Shown: positions 19,703 through 28,534, counted from the stretch's first letter. The stretch is DNA of 64,000 nucleotides from Dysgonomonas sp. BGC7 (GCF_001261735.1 NZ_CVRP01000019.1:124001-188000), one strand, 5' to 3'. Numbers and translations are program-made. The notes: generated from the letters alone by a model not told the origin.

Positions 19703-20848
19703 ATGAAACAATATATAATAATAACTTTAGTCATGGCAACTCTGTGTTCTATAGCTGGTTGCACGAAAGATGAGATTGAAATCTACAATACCCGAAACAC
19801 TCCCGACTTAAGCAATCCAATCATCCAGAAGCTAAGTAATACTGTTTGGTACAATAAGATCGGCATCAGTGAGACAACCGCAAAAGAAATATGGACAAGC
19901 AAGAATAATATTTATAAGCCATCCGATTACGCTTCATCGCTATTGTATCAGGCAGCTTGGACAAGTATAGCATTGTATCGTGACGGCACTTCCAATATGG
20001 TATTTGTTCCACCATTCTTAGCCAATACGGCTATTCATGCGCAAGGAAACTGGTCAGTATCTACTGAAGAAGAGAACACCATCATTTTAAGTACCAAAAC
20101 ACCAGTATCGAGTGTTACGGGAAAGATAAAAATACTAAATCTGGAAATAAAAGATAATGTAAGCAGTCTCAAATTATCATTGGATTTTGGAGATCGATTA
20201 CTGACTACAACTCTATCTAATGAAAATCCTTACGAATATATTAATCCGCCTTTATTTAGATCTTTAGACTATAACTGGTTCTCAAAGCACTCAGCTCTGA
20301 CGGAAGCACTAGATGCTAATGACTTCATAGGAGTTTGGACTAACCATGACTCCAACGAAGTAACAGATGAAAGTATAATAAGATATACACATATAGAAGA
20401 CCTACTTATGGATACTCCTGCTTTCGCACTTGGGTATACACTCAACTTGAAGAAAGATGGTAGCGCTCAGATAGCCTATACCGGCTATACCTATAAAAGT
20501 GTATTTGAAACGCAGAATAATTTGGGAAATACGGTTTTTTCAAATGCTAAATGGTGGATAAAAGGAAATAAACTATGGCTTGAAACTGACGAAGAATACT
20601 TTGGCTGTATAGGGGAACAGTTAATGGCTTTTATTCCATACTCTGATAATCAAACCTTACTGGGATATCAGTGGGGAGTTCCGATTCGCATACGATCTAA
20701 TAAGAAATACTGTATCGAGATCGTAGAAAAGACAACAGACGGATTTTGGATACGAGTAACGACGAAGGAAGAGACCTGCTATGCTTTCTTAAAGAAATCT
20801 ACTTTTGACAATGCAAACCTTATCAATATTAAAGACATATTTAAATAG
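19703..20848 (+). CDS. Surface lipoprotein, unknown function
   Basis: 381 residues. Lipobox SIAGC followed by TKDEIEIYN. The mature part seems to have two similar beta-rich halves, each with a small-molecule-carrier look: NTVWYNKIGISE ... GNWSVSTEEENTIILSTK and FIGVWTNHDSNEV ... AKWWIKGNKLWLETDEEYFG. No catalytic motif is visible. Its spacing (25 bp after the previous gene) fits the operon. A duplicated lipocalin-like protein is my best guess. Confidence 0.82.
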   Translation: MKQYIIITLVMATLCSIAGCTKDEIEIYNTRNTPDLSNPIIQKLSNTVWYNKIGISETTAKEIWTSKNNIYKPSDYASSLLYQAAWTSIALYRDGTSNMVFVPPFLANTAIHAQGNWSVSTEEENTIILSTKTPVSSVTGKIKILNLEIKDNVSSLKLSLDFGDRLLTTTLSNENPYEYINPPLFRSLDYNWFSKHSALTEALDANDFIGVWTNHDSNEVTDESIIRYTHIEDLLMDTPAFALGYTLNLKKDGSAQIAYTGYTYKSVFETQNNLGNTVFSNAKWWIKGNKLWLETDEEYFGCIGEQLMAFIPYSDNQTLLGYQWGVPIRIRSNKKYCIEIVEKTTDGFWIRVTTKEETCYAFLKKSTFDNANLINIKDIFK

Positions 20849-20864
20849 TAAATATATTATTACA

Positions 20865-22517
20865 ATGAAAAAAATATTCACCATTTGCATAACAAGTCTT
20901 CTTATACTGTTTTTATTCCAAGCATGTACACAAGAAGAACTTGTAACAGTCAATGATCCACTTGAACTAGATGAGAATTCATTGCAATATCAGCAATACA
21001 TGGAAGAACGTGCTATTGAGCTGATCAAAAGCTATAGATTCGACCAACTCGGCAATACTATTGACCGTATTAAAGACCCTGTAGTAAAAGAAAAGATATT
21101 GGCTTTGCTAACCGAATATAGGACGATTGCATTTAATGAAGCTTTATACATAGCAAAACCTACTAATGATACACTTTTCTTTTTCCCTCCCAATGTAGAA
21201 GATAGAAAAGAGGCAAAAGGAATTACTCTTAATTATACAATGAATTCGATGGTTACACTCAATGAAATAGGGGTGTTACATGGGTTTAAAAATTTTCCAA
21301 AACTAGAACTCTTGATATTCTACAACTCATTGGTTACAAGCATAAAAGATTTAAATACATTACCGGAATTGAAAAGATTTGATTGGCGAGTAGATGCATA
21401 CGATTTCAGTCAACGATATCCTGACATCGAATTGACTCCTTCGGCTGTAAATTTTGATTTCTCTCAAAATAACAAGCTAGAAGACTTACTCTTAGAATAT
21501 GTAGAAATGGGTAAAATGAAGTATCCTGTCGGCAAAATAAAAACCGGAACTATCAGAGATGCTATCGTCAATAAAGGTGAAGATATAGATGCTATCGCAG
21601 CAAATAACTTAGCTATTTACGGTGCGTCTAAATCCACTGAATTAACTTTGAAATCAAGAAATATTGATTCATTAACTCTTTATCTCGATGGTTTAAGTTC
21701 TCTGGATATTAGTGGAGCAAGTATGTTAAAACTTGATCTGTCGTATAAAGAAAATCTTGAGAAAATTAAACTGAATGAAGGATTAAAGAAGCTGGTATCA
21801 TTCAGAGCCGGAAAACTGACCGAAAAGCCAAATTTCCCGAAGAGCTTGCAAGAACTCTATATTGAGAATTACTCATTATCGGATAAAAATTTCTCTATAC
21901 TTACCAATCTGAATAAAATGACGTTGGGTAGCGAAGGCTTTGATGGACTAACCTTGCCTACAAATATAGAAGAAATATTATTTACTATTCCTTGGCCTTA
22001 TACGGCTAAATTTGGTTCTGGCTTCAATCGGGATTATAGCAACCTGACAAAATTGAAAAAAGTGATAATAAATAATATTCCGATCAATCAAACGGGATTA
22101 ATATTCCCAGCTAATTTGGAATATCTCGAATTTAAGGATTACACTTCAGGAAATAAAATAAGTGGTACTGGGGACTACAGTAACATTAGTAATCTGAAAA
22201 CATTTAGAGCAAATCATACTGTCGAATTCGAATTTGCACCAAAACTACCACCATATTTATCAACTCTTTATCTTTACAGATTAATTTTACCGACAGGTGC
22301 CACATTCGATATAAGCAATCTGACAAATCTTCAATTTCTGAATATTAGTATGTCCAGTCCCAATCCTATCACGCTTATACTACCAACTAATCTGGCTGAG
22401 GATGCCGTAAAAGCAGGATCTGCACTTGTGGGAGGTGTAGCATCACTTTTATTACCCAAAGGTAGTACAATAGTCAATGAACCCGAATGGTTGTCTAAAT
22501 ATGTTCAATTATATTAA
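20865..22517 (+). CDS. Leucine-rich-repeat surface lipoprotein
   Basis: 550 residues from the ATG at 20865, which gives a proper signal (MKKIFTICITSLLILFLFQA then CTQEEL); an upstream in-frame ATG at 20805 lies inside the preceding gene and would bury the signal. Irregular leucine-rich repeats fill the C-terminal two thirds: LTLYLDGLSSLDISGASMLK, LKKLVSFRAGKL, FPKSLQELYIENYSL, LTNLNKMTLGSEGF, PPYLSTLYLYRLIL, LTNLQFLNISMS. LRR proteins of this type bind proteins or surfaces. In an uptake operon it may capture a host or dietary protein for the receptor. Confidence 0.85.
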   Translation: MKKIFTICITSLLILFLFQACTQEELVTVNDPLELDENSLQYQQYMEERAIELIKSYRFDQLGNTIDRIKDPVVKEKILALLTEYRTIAFNEALYIAKPTNDTLFFFPPNVEDRKEAKGITLNYTMNSMVTLNEIGVLHGFKNFPKLELLIFYNSLVTSIKDLNTLPELKRFDWRVDAYDFSQRYPDIELTPSAVNFDFSQNNKLEDLLLEYVEMGKMKYPVGKIKTGTIRDAIVNKGEDIDAIAANNLAIYGASKSTELTLKSRNIDSLTLYLDGLSSLDISGASMLKLDLSYKENLEKIKLNEGLKKLVSFRAGKLTEKPNFPKSLQELYIENYSLSDKNFSILTNLNKMTLGSEGFDGLTLPTNIEEILFTIPWPYTAKFGSGFNRDYSNLTKLKKVIINNIPINQTGLIFPANLEYLEFKDYTSGNKISGTGDYSNISNLKTFRANHTVEFEFAPKLPPYLSTLYLYRLILPTGATFDISNLTNLQFLNISMSSPNPITLILPTNLAEDAVKAGSALVGGVASLLLPKGSTIVNEPEWLSKYVQLY

Positions 22518-22529
22518 AATAGAAATAAT

Positions 22530-23270
22530 ATGAAACTAAAACAATTATTATTATCAAGCATATTGCTATTATCATTGTACAGTTGTTCCAGTGATGACGA
22601 TTCTAATATAGTGGACGATCAGGTAAACCCTCCGTCATTCATACAAATAATCACTGCTGATAATAAAGCCATTATTAGTGGAAAAGCCGATATCGGTAGC
22701 GAAGTGACTCTGAAGTACAATGCAGAAACAGGGCAAATATTAAGACAGGTGAAAGCAGATGCTTCAGGAAGCTTTACCACTAATATCGATCTATTGGTCG
22801 ATTATAAACAAGAGTTGGTTGCATTTGCTACGAAAAACAATCAAGTATCAGAAACGGTGATCTTGGATAAAATTCCGGCGAAGTTAGCATATAACGAAGG
22901 TTGGGATAAAGCCAAAGAAATTATACTGTCTCACCGCTGGAAATCTGACCAAACTATATCTCGGATTATCATCAAGCAGACTTCTGCCACACCACCCTAT
23001 GATTTGTTTGCAACTACTGCTCAGAAGTATTTCGATTTTAAATCAAACGGGAACTTTCATTTTGAAGTTACATCTCCATTACAATTCACACATACAACAG
23101 GATCATGGAGTCTGGATGATAAAGGGATCATAAAAATAAATACAATGATTCCCTTAGGAGCGATGGAAATAACTGATGCAAAGATACAACACTTGGATTC
23201 TGAGCGTCTGAGCCTCTTAGCTAAAATATCAGATGGATTATTTTTATTGAGTTTCACCCCCAATAAATAA
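22530..23270 (+). CDS. Lipoprotein with Ig-like domain and lipocalin-like C-terminus
   Basis: 246 residues. Lipobox LLSLYSC followed by SSDDDSN, a strongly acidic surface-export tail. Residues about 35-110 resemble a bacterial Ig-like module (IQIITADNKAIISGKADIGS, QVKADASGSFTTNIDLL). The remainder (GWDKAKEIILSHRWKSDQTI, FKSNGNFHFEV, TGSWSLDDKGIIKI) is typical of Bacteroidota lipocalin-like lipoproteins. It begins 12 bp after the LRR gene and ends 2 bp before the next start. Confidence 0.83.
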   Translation: MKLKQLLLSSILLLSLYSCSSDDDSNIVDDQVNPPSFIQIITADNKAIISGKADIGSEVTLKYNAETGQILRQVKADASGSFTTNIDLLVDYKQELVAFATKNNQVSETVILDKIPAKLAYNEGWDKAKEIILSHRWKSDQTISRIIIKQTSATPPYDLFATTAQKYFDFKSNGNFHFEVTSPLQFTHTTGSWSLDDKGIIKINTMIPLGAMEITDAKIQHLDSERLSLLAKISDGLFLLSFTPNK

Positions 23271-23272
23271 CA

Positions 23273-23842
23273 ATGAAGAATTTCAGAACAAAATGGATTG
23301 TCTTGTTTATATTTCTCGGTACGTTCTGGGGATGTAGCAATTCGGATGATGAAAATGGTCAGGATCTGATAATATCATATCAGCTGGCAGGAACCTATCG
23401 TGCACAGATAACTCCCACATTTATGGGTTCTTCGCCCATAACAACAGGTGAACATACTATCAGTATTGAGGATTTGGGAAATGGTAGCATTCGTCTCTTT
23501 TTCGACAAATTTCAAAAAAATCCGATGCCATTCCAGATGACAGTCGATATTAATATGAAAGTCAGTAAGGGGTCAGGCAATACACTTCTCCTTTCAGGAG
23601 AAAATGGAACTTTTAAGGCAGAGCCTCCTAGTGGAGGAGCTATTGATCCTAATGATATCCCTCCTGGTATACAGCTACCCGAAGGAGCGGAAAGCGGTAT
23701 GAAATCATCTAAAGCCTCAATAAAAGGAAATTTTGGAGAGAGAGATAAAGATGGAAACACAGCTATGAGATTCGATCTTGACCTGACTCCAGGTATTGCA
23801 CTCCCGATACAGATACTTATTTATACCCATGAGAAGAAGTAA
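23273..23842 (+). CDS. Surface lipoprotein, calycin-like, paralogous to the gene at 15027
   Basis: 189 residues. Lipobox GTFWGC followed by SNSDDENG. The central part (LFFDKFQKNPMPFQMTVDIN, GNTLLLSGENGTFKAEPPSG) is similar to the first lipoprotein of the same operon. The C-terminal half repeats the pattern (KSSKASIKGNFGERDKDGNT, AMRFDLDLTPGIALPIQILI). The two copies at the start and end of the lipoprotein series suggest an old duplication within the operon. Confidence 0.83.
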   Translation: MKNFRTKWIVLFIFLGTFWGCSNSDDENGQDLIISYQLAGTYRAQITPTFMGSSPITTGEHTISIEDLGNGSIRLFFDKFQKNPMPFQMTVDINMKVSKGSGNTLLLSGENGTFKAEPPSGGAIDPNDIPPGIQLPEGAESGMKSSKASIKGNFGERDKDGNTAMRFDLDLTPGIALPIQILIYTHEKK

Positions 23843-23870
23843 TAATCACTAGTTTTTAAACAAAAACATT

Positions 23871-24206
23871 ATGTCAGAAAAAAAAGTAGTAGAGCATAGC
23901 TCTATTTTCAACCCTTGCGAGTTGAGTAAATACAGTAAAGGAGGTATTGTAAGCCAACAGCTTATCAATAATTCCGGAGGTAATATTTCTTTATTTGCTT
24001 TCGATGAAGGACAAAATCTAAGTGAGCATTCTGCCCCTTTTGATGCTATGGTACAGGTACTAGAAGGAACTGGAGAATATATCATCGGAGGAAAAAGTCA
24101 TCAACTCCACGCAGGGGAGATGATCATCATGCCGGCTAATGTACCACATGCCGTTAAGGCAGTCACTCCGTTCAAAATGCTATTGGTAATGATTAAAGGG
24201 AGCTAA
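23871..24206 (+). CDS. Small cupin-domain protein
   Basis: 111 residues, one conserved beta-barrel cupin without a signal peptide, so cytoplasmic. Cupin motif 1 is G-NISLFAFDEGQNLSEHSAPFDA and motif 2 is LHAGEMIIMPANVPHAVKAV. Metal-ligand residues (the His in SEHSA, the His in VPHAV) are present, though motif 1 has only one obvious His. Similar proteins are found beside uptake genes and may bind a metal or small ligand. It is the last gene before a strong terminator, 28 bp after the previous stop. Confidence 0.88.
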   Translation: MSEKKVVEHSSIFNPCELSKYSKGGIVSQQLINNSGGNISLFAFDEGQNLSEHSAPFDAMVQVLEGTGEYIIGGKSHQLHAGEMIIMPANVPHAVKAVTPFKMLLVMIKGS

Positions 24207-24220
24207 ACTCCCCGATCGGA

Positions 24221-24291
24221 TTTAAATAAGAGACTGTCCCAAATTATATGTAAGTGTCATTCCAAACTTACGAAGGAGCTCCTTATTTAAA
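24221..24291. repeat. Nested inverted repeats, possible small element remnant
   Basis: TTTAAATAAG (24221-24230) is perfectly inverted at 24282-24291, and GTAAGT (24250-24255) at 24266-24271 lies inside. The inner sequence has GAGACTGTCCCAAA, which resembles ends of some transposable elements. It could also be a first transcription terminator for the operon. Confidence 0.4.
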
Positions 24292-24310
24292 AATTCCTCG
24301 GGATGCCCAT

Positions 24311-24352
24311 AAATGAAAGACTACAGGTAGAAATACCTGCAGTCTTTCATTT
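24311..24352 (+). terminator. Strong hairpin terminator of the AraC-adjacent operon
   Basis: A 19-bp stem with one mismatch (AAATGAAAGACTACAGGTA, loop gaaa, then TACCTGCAGTCTTTCATTT). It lies 105 bp after the cupin stop and marks the end of the receptor/lipoprotein operon. Confidence 0.8.
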
Positions 24353-24762
24353 ACATAATATTATGGATAGCGTCATCAACTTCAATTCTAAAGGTTAAAA
24401 TCAGAGGGGCTAATTCAATTCATAAGATTACGAATGAAATTTTGCAAGTTTTGTTGTATATAAATGCGTAGATATTTATCTTAAATTTTCTGAGAAGAAA
24501 AAAGAAAAAAAGCTTTTCTATCATAAGAAGAGTGCACTATATCATTATGTTTATTCTTTTCCATATTTTCAAAGAGGATAAAAAAACTAATAATTTTAGT
24601 TGTTTGAAATAAAACTTTTTTATCTTTAGAAAAGATAAGTCGCTCTTTAAAATAGTGAGTAAGTTAAGCATATCGAAGAACCAAGTTGGTTTCTAAATCG
24701 TTACCTATTGAAAAATAGGTGCGATATAATTGACTGATTAACAAATTATAAGATATTCTCCT
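24353..24762. repeat. Non-coding region with long direct repeat, copy B (24600-24775)
   Basis: No gene is seen from the terminator to 24762. From about 24600 the sequence (GTTGTTTGAAATAAAACTTT onwards) matches copy A at 9321-9492, including TTTCTAAATCGTTACCTATT at 24691-24710. It lies directly upstream of the decayed excisionase-like pair, in the position of a regulatory or attachment region. Confidence 0.65.
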
Positions 24763-25017
24763 GTGTCGCTTAAAAGGCAGATTGGCAGGCTTACATTGGA
24801 AACTGCTGCCTTGAAAGAACTATACTGCACCAATCCCCGAGATGGCTGAATGGATTCGGCTGATGTCTGCCGTGCTTTGGGAATTTCAAAACGTACTTTG
24901 CAAACATGGAGGGGCAATGGGAAAATTCCATTTTCTATGTTGGGAGGAAAAGTATATTACAAAGAGTCAAATGTTAGAGACTTGCTTTTGTCAGGAATGA
25001 AACCGATAAAGAAATAG
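24763..25017 (+). pseudogene. Excisionase-like HTH gene with an in-frame stop (first of pair)
   Basis: In one frame the plus strand reads RQIGRLTLETAALKELYCTN, PRDG, stop (TGA at 24847-24849), then MDSADVCRALGISKRTLQ, TWRGNGKIPF and YYKESNVRDLL. The intact homologue at 58660-58947 has EDWLDNQDVCQMLNISKCTL, so the TGA falls exactly at its Trp codon: a TGG to TGA change. The N-terminal part has no clear start (a GTG at 24763 is possible). Such proteins bind DNA through a MerR-like HTH and act with integrases. Translation from the internal ATG at 24850 would give only the HTH. Confidence 0.72.
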
Positions 25018-25021
25018 CTTT

Positions 25022-25322
25022 ATGGATAAGTATATCAATTATGAGTCCGAGGAGGTCAAAGAACTCGAAGGACAAATAGAGCAAGCCTTTGATAACATTG
25101 CCGATGTAAGGGACAAACATCGTCCGACTTTAGCCGATGAACATTACCTAAGCGGGGAGGAAGTCATGAAATACCTACATAATTTCGCCCCGAACGCTCC
25201 AAACTTTGAGAGACAAGCGGATAATTTGTTATACGACCATTGGAGGAAAGATACTTTATCCCGAAAAAGAACTTCAAGAGGTATTGCATAATAACTACCA
25301 ATCACCCGAACTGCCTTTCTAA
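25022..25322 (+). pseudogene. Excisionase-like HTH gene with a frameshift (second of pair)
   Basis: The first 53 codons read MDKYINYESEEVKELEGQIE ... ADEHYLSGEEVMKYLH, then the frame must shift at the run near 25180-25182 to continue ISPRTLQTLRDKR, TTIGGKILYPEKELQEVLHN and NYQSPELPF before the TAA at 25320. Unshifted, the frame yields an unrelated tail and stops at 25291. The intact homologue at 58371-58667 has FLTDTEMAKKLKISRRTLQL. One extra base therefore inactivated the gene. It lies 4 bp after the first pseudogene, the same order as the intact pair. Confidence 0.78.
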
Positions 25323-25664
25323 TGGAAAATAAAACAATAGATATGCAGATTCTAAGGAGAGGGAGTTGAAGTTGCCTCAAGCATAAAATGAAAACAAGCA
25401 TTCTTGATGTTAATCAGGGATGCTTGTTTTAGTTTGAAGATATGCGTCATCGTCGGGTCGGTCGTTTTCGTTGCAGGATACTTTTTTACACTTCGAGCAG
25501 GCAAACAGGCAAGCCTCGGAGCGAAAATACGATCCGAAAGGATGGAGATTTTCGTTCCCGACCCATAGGGCTTCGGGCTTGACTGATTTGCTCTGCAAGA
25601 AGTAACCTTCTCCTGCAACAAAAGGACTGAGCTGACCATTATTATTATTTTATTCCACTTTAGC
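25323..25664. terminator. Non-coding stretch with inverted repeat terminator (25391-25431)
   Basis: AAAACAAGCATTCTTGAT (25391-25408) pairs with ATCAGGGATGCTTGTTTT with two mismatches; it could terminate transcription from either side. The rest (25440-25660) is conserved-looking mobile-element sequence with open stretches on the minus strand, but I see no convincing gene. Confidence 0.55.
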
Positions 25665-27011
25665 TCATTTGGGAATGATGTATTTTGTCGGGTTGACAGG
25701 ATTATTCTCTCTCTTTTTCTGAGGTAGCATACCTTTTTGTTTCTTGGTGACTCGCTTGATATTTCTGAAATCGGATTGAGGACGATCTGTCTCAAGTTTA
25801 TACTTATCTCCGATTTTATCTGTCAATGCCGCCATATCTTTACTTATCTTGTCATTCGTGATTTTAGCATAAATTTGAGTCGTAGTAATGCAGCTGTGTC
25901 CGAGCATCTGAGAGACCGTTTCAATGGGTACACCTTGTGAGAGGCACACTGTCGTTGCCATCGTATGGCGCCCCATGTGCGACGAGATCCACTTCGTAAT
26001 GCCACATTGTTTAGCGATTCGCCTTAAAGATCGGTTCATATTTTCGACATTGCTTGGAACTGGAAAAATGAATTGACTTTTTGCGACTAAACGATATTGC
26101 TCAATTAGTTGCTTCGCCACAGGCAATAATTTTACATAAAATGTAGCATTGGTTTTCTTACGCTTGGCTATCAGCCACAATTCTCCATCGAAAGAGGTTT
26201 GTATATCATCGAAAGTGAGCTTTCGGACATCGGCAAATGCCAAACCCGTGAAAGACTGAAAAACGAATATATCCCGAATCTGACGTTGCTTGTATCTTCT
26301 GAGTTCCACTGTCATAAATCTTCGAAGTTCGTCTTCAGTTAGATAGCCTCTATCTCGGGTCTGTGCTTTGAAACGGAAAGCAGCAAAAGGATTAATGTGT
26401 ATATATCCTTTACGTTGGGCAATAAGCATGATTTGCTTAAGTTTGGTGATTGCGATAAGTAAAGTACTACCTGCCAGCTTTCGGACTTCGAGTAAATAGG
26501 TATAATAGTCCTCAATAAATTGAGGCTCTATTTCTTTAATTGGGATATCGGATAGGTTGTATCTGTCCCGAAGGAACATTTCAACTCTCCTGCGATTGAT
26601 GATTAGTTGCTCGTATGAACCTTCGGTACGGTCTTTACCCACACGTTTGGCATAACTCCCATAAAATTCATCAGCAATGGAAAAGAAAGTTCGGAACTCA
26701 TCTCCAAAACCCAGATAAGCGTTTTTAACTTTTTCAGCAGAAACAAAGTTATCCTTGTCACAGATACTTTGGTATTGCTTGCCGATTTGAGTTTTGATGT
26801 TGTCTAACTTCTGATTGATCTTTTGTGCTTCTACTCCTTTGCCTTTAGCCCGATTACCCTTGGTATCCCAAAGCTCAGGCTTGATGTTTAGCTTACAGCT
26901 AAACTGTGCGATGGTGCTGTTGACTGTAATTCTTCCCATCACTGGGGCTTTACCTTCTTTCAGATTGTTCTTTTTGAGGTAGAACAGAACCTTAAATGTA
27001 CTTCTTGCCAT
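25665..27011 (-). CDS. Tyrosine recombinase/integrase (IntDOT-like)
   Basis: 448 residues. N-terminal arm-binding part (STFKVLFYLKKNNLKEGKAP), a SAM-like core-binding domain (about 115-205), then the catalytic domain. Box I reads FQSFTGLAFADV, with Ala in place of the usual Arg, as in IntDOT-type Bacteroides integrases; the others are present: SHMGRHTMAT (His and Arg), MLGHSCITTTQIYAKI (His and Tyr nucleophile). It has an extra basic C-terminal tail of about 60 residues. A -7 box lies upstream at 27120-27113. It is probably the integrase of the element whose excisionase-like pair has decayed next to it. Confidence 0.93.
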   Translation of the reverse strand: MARSTFKVLFYLKKNNLKEGKAPVMGRITVNSTIAQFSCKLNIKPELWDTKGNRAKGKGVEAQKINQKLDNIKTQIGKQYQSICDKDNFVSAEKVKNAYLGFGDEFRTFFSIADEFYGSYAKRVGKDRTEGSYEQLIINRRRVEMFLRDRYNLSDIPIKEIEPQFIEDYYTYLLEVRKLAGSTLLIAITKLKQIMLIAQRKGYIHINPFAAFRFKAQTRDRGYLTEDELRRFMTVELRRYKQRQIRDIFVFQSFTGLAFADVRKLTFDDIQTSFDGELWLIAKRKKTNATFYVKLLPVAKQLIEQYRLVAKSQFIFPVPSNVENMNRSLRRIAKQCGITKWISSHMGRHTMATTVCLSQGVPIETVSQMLGHSCITTTQIYAKITNDKISKDMAALTDKIGDKYKLETDRPQSDFRNIKRVTKKQKGMLPQKKRENNPVNPTKYIIPK

Positions 27012-27112
27012 AACTCTAATTTTTTGTTACAAATTTAGTTTACTTAGAGTTATCCGGTGCTATGCAAAATTACGCAAACTATTGAATAAGTGACGAATAA
27101 ACTCCAATTCGA

Positions 27113-27120
27113 CAAAGTTA
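27113..27120 (-). promoter_or_regulatory. Promoter -7 box of the integrase at 25665
   Basis: The minus strand reads TAACTTTG, an exact TAnnTTTG match, about 100 bp upstream of the integrase start. Directly before it lies the core-like motif AAATCATTACCT (27135-27124 on the minus strand). Confidence 0.55.
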
Positions 27121-27253
27121 CTCAGGTAATGATTTGGTAACTGAACTCGTCGTCATCTTTGCTTTTTTGTGCATTTATTCTCTTTTGGTCAAAAGAACCG
27201 TTTTGCTTAATCCGTTGATTCAGTTACTGTTACCTTCGTTTGCTTTCCCTTTT

Positions 27254-28270
27254 CTAAATGGCTGCTGTTTCCTTCAAATAAGAGTTCATCTTCTGATTGC
27301 ACATTGTCGGAAGAACTTTGTTGTTCTTTTGTTTCCCTCTATATTTCTCTATTATAGAAAGTGGTATATCCATTAAAGGAACAGTTATATCAGTATTTGT
27401 TTTAACACGCTTCTTCATAATCCATAAATTATCATCAAAATGAGACTTTATATCGTCATACGTTAATTCATATATATCTGCATATGAAAGTCCAGTGAAA
27501 CAGGAAAATATAAATATATCCCTTACCTTTTCGATCCGACCAATAGAGAAGTCTTTCTCAATAATCGCTTTTATCTCTTCTTCGGTCAGATATCCTCTAT
27601 CAACCTTCTCAAAATGTATTTTATAATTCGCATAAGGGTCTGCTATGATCCAACCATTGTTTTTTGCAATATTGATAATCTTCTTCAGAAGCCTCATGTT
27701 GCGCCCGATTGTATTGGTCTGGCAATTCCCTTCAATTCTGAGATAAGTTTCAAAGTCCGTTAAGAAACTGTGTTTAATATCTTTCAGTTTAATATCAGAC
27801 AGATTGTATTTGAATTTTAAGAATGTCTGAATCTTTTTATAAACACATTTGTATTTTTGCAGGATAGCTGGAGAGAATTTTTTGCCGACCAGTTTTTCCA
27901 TATCTTCATTATGCTGACGATAGACTTCCAAAAGATAGATTGGAATATCATTAGGAGAGGAGGAGATACCCAGAATGCTGTTTTTCAAGCCTTCTGCAGA
28001 CACAATCCCGTCACGATCGAATATCTCGCTGTATTTTTCATTGATAAGGCTGGTATAAGAATCTATAATCTTATTGATACTTAAAGCTTCTCTGCTTTTA
28101 CCGATTGCTCTGCCTGTACTTGATTCCCATATACTTGTGTTTATTGCAGCTTTTATATTAAAACTGACTTTTTCCTGAGAGATGGTAATCCGGCAAAAGA
28201 TAGGTGCTGTTCCGTCCTTTTTAAGTTTGTCTCGACGGATGTAATAAATGACATTGAATGTACTTTTCAT
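27254..28270 (-). pseudogene. Tyrosine recombinase truncated before its catalytic end
   Basis: 338 residues of an integrase of the same family as its neighbour: STFNVIYYIRRDKLKKDGTA, core-binding domain, FSCFTGLSYADIYELTYDDI. It stops at a TAG after NSYLKETAAI, just where relatives continue with the HxxR, LGH and tyrosine motifs. Without these it cannot cut DNA. It may be dead or, less likely, a DNA-binding regulator. The sequence downstream of the stop bears no trace of the lost end; it runs into the upstream region of the next integrase, as if another insertion or deletion removed it. Confidence 0.85.
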
Positions 28271-28534
28271 AACGACTCATTTTAAATTACAAATAAAACA
28301 TTATTGTTTTTCGAATGAGTAAATCTTGCACTTCCAAAAAAGTCTGATACAGTGCCAATTATGGACAATTTAGGGTGAACACTTTTTTCGGTTAGGGTGA
28401 ACACTTTGGGGAACGAATTAAGGCGTTCGATGCCCGTTTTATGTCTTTTTCTGGCTATATGGACAAAAAGAAAAATCCTACAATATATTGATATTGTAGG
28501 ATTTAACTAACTTCTTTCGCCTTCTGGCTTTAAC
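28271..28534. other. Intergenic region with two 16-bp direct repeats and a perfect hairpin
   Basis: TTAGGGTGAACACTTT occurs at 28370-28385 and 28392-28407, 22 bp apart (two helical turns), which resembles the multiple terminal repeats of IS21-type elements or paired protein-binding sites. A perfect 14-bp hairpin follows at 28473-28504 (AAATCCTACAATAT, loop ATTG), probably a terminator. No gene is seen. Confidence 0.55.

Noticed and set aside
25352-25795. Open stretches on the minus strand overlapping the integrase end
   Set aside because: One overlaps the integrase in another frame; the other is in a conserved but apparently non-coding stretch between integrase and terminator.
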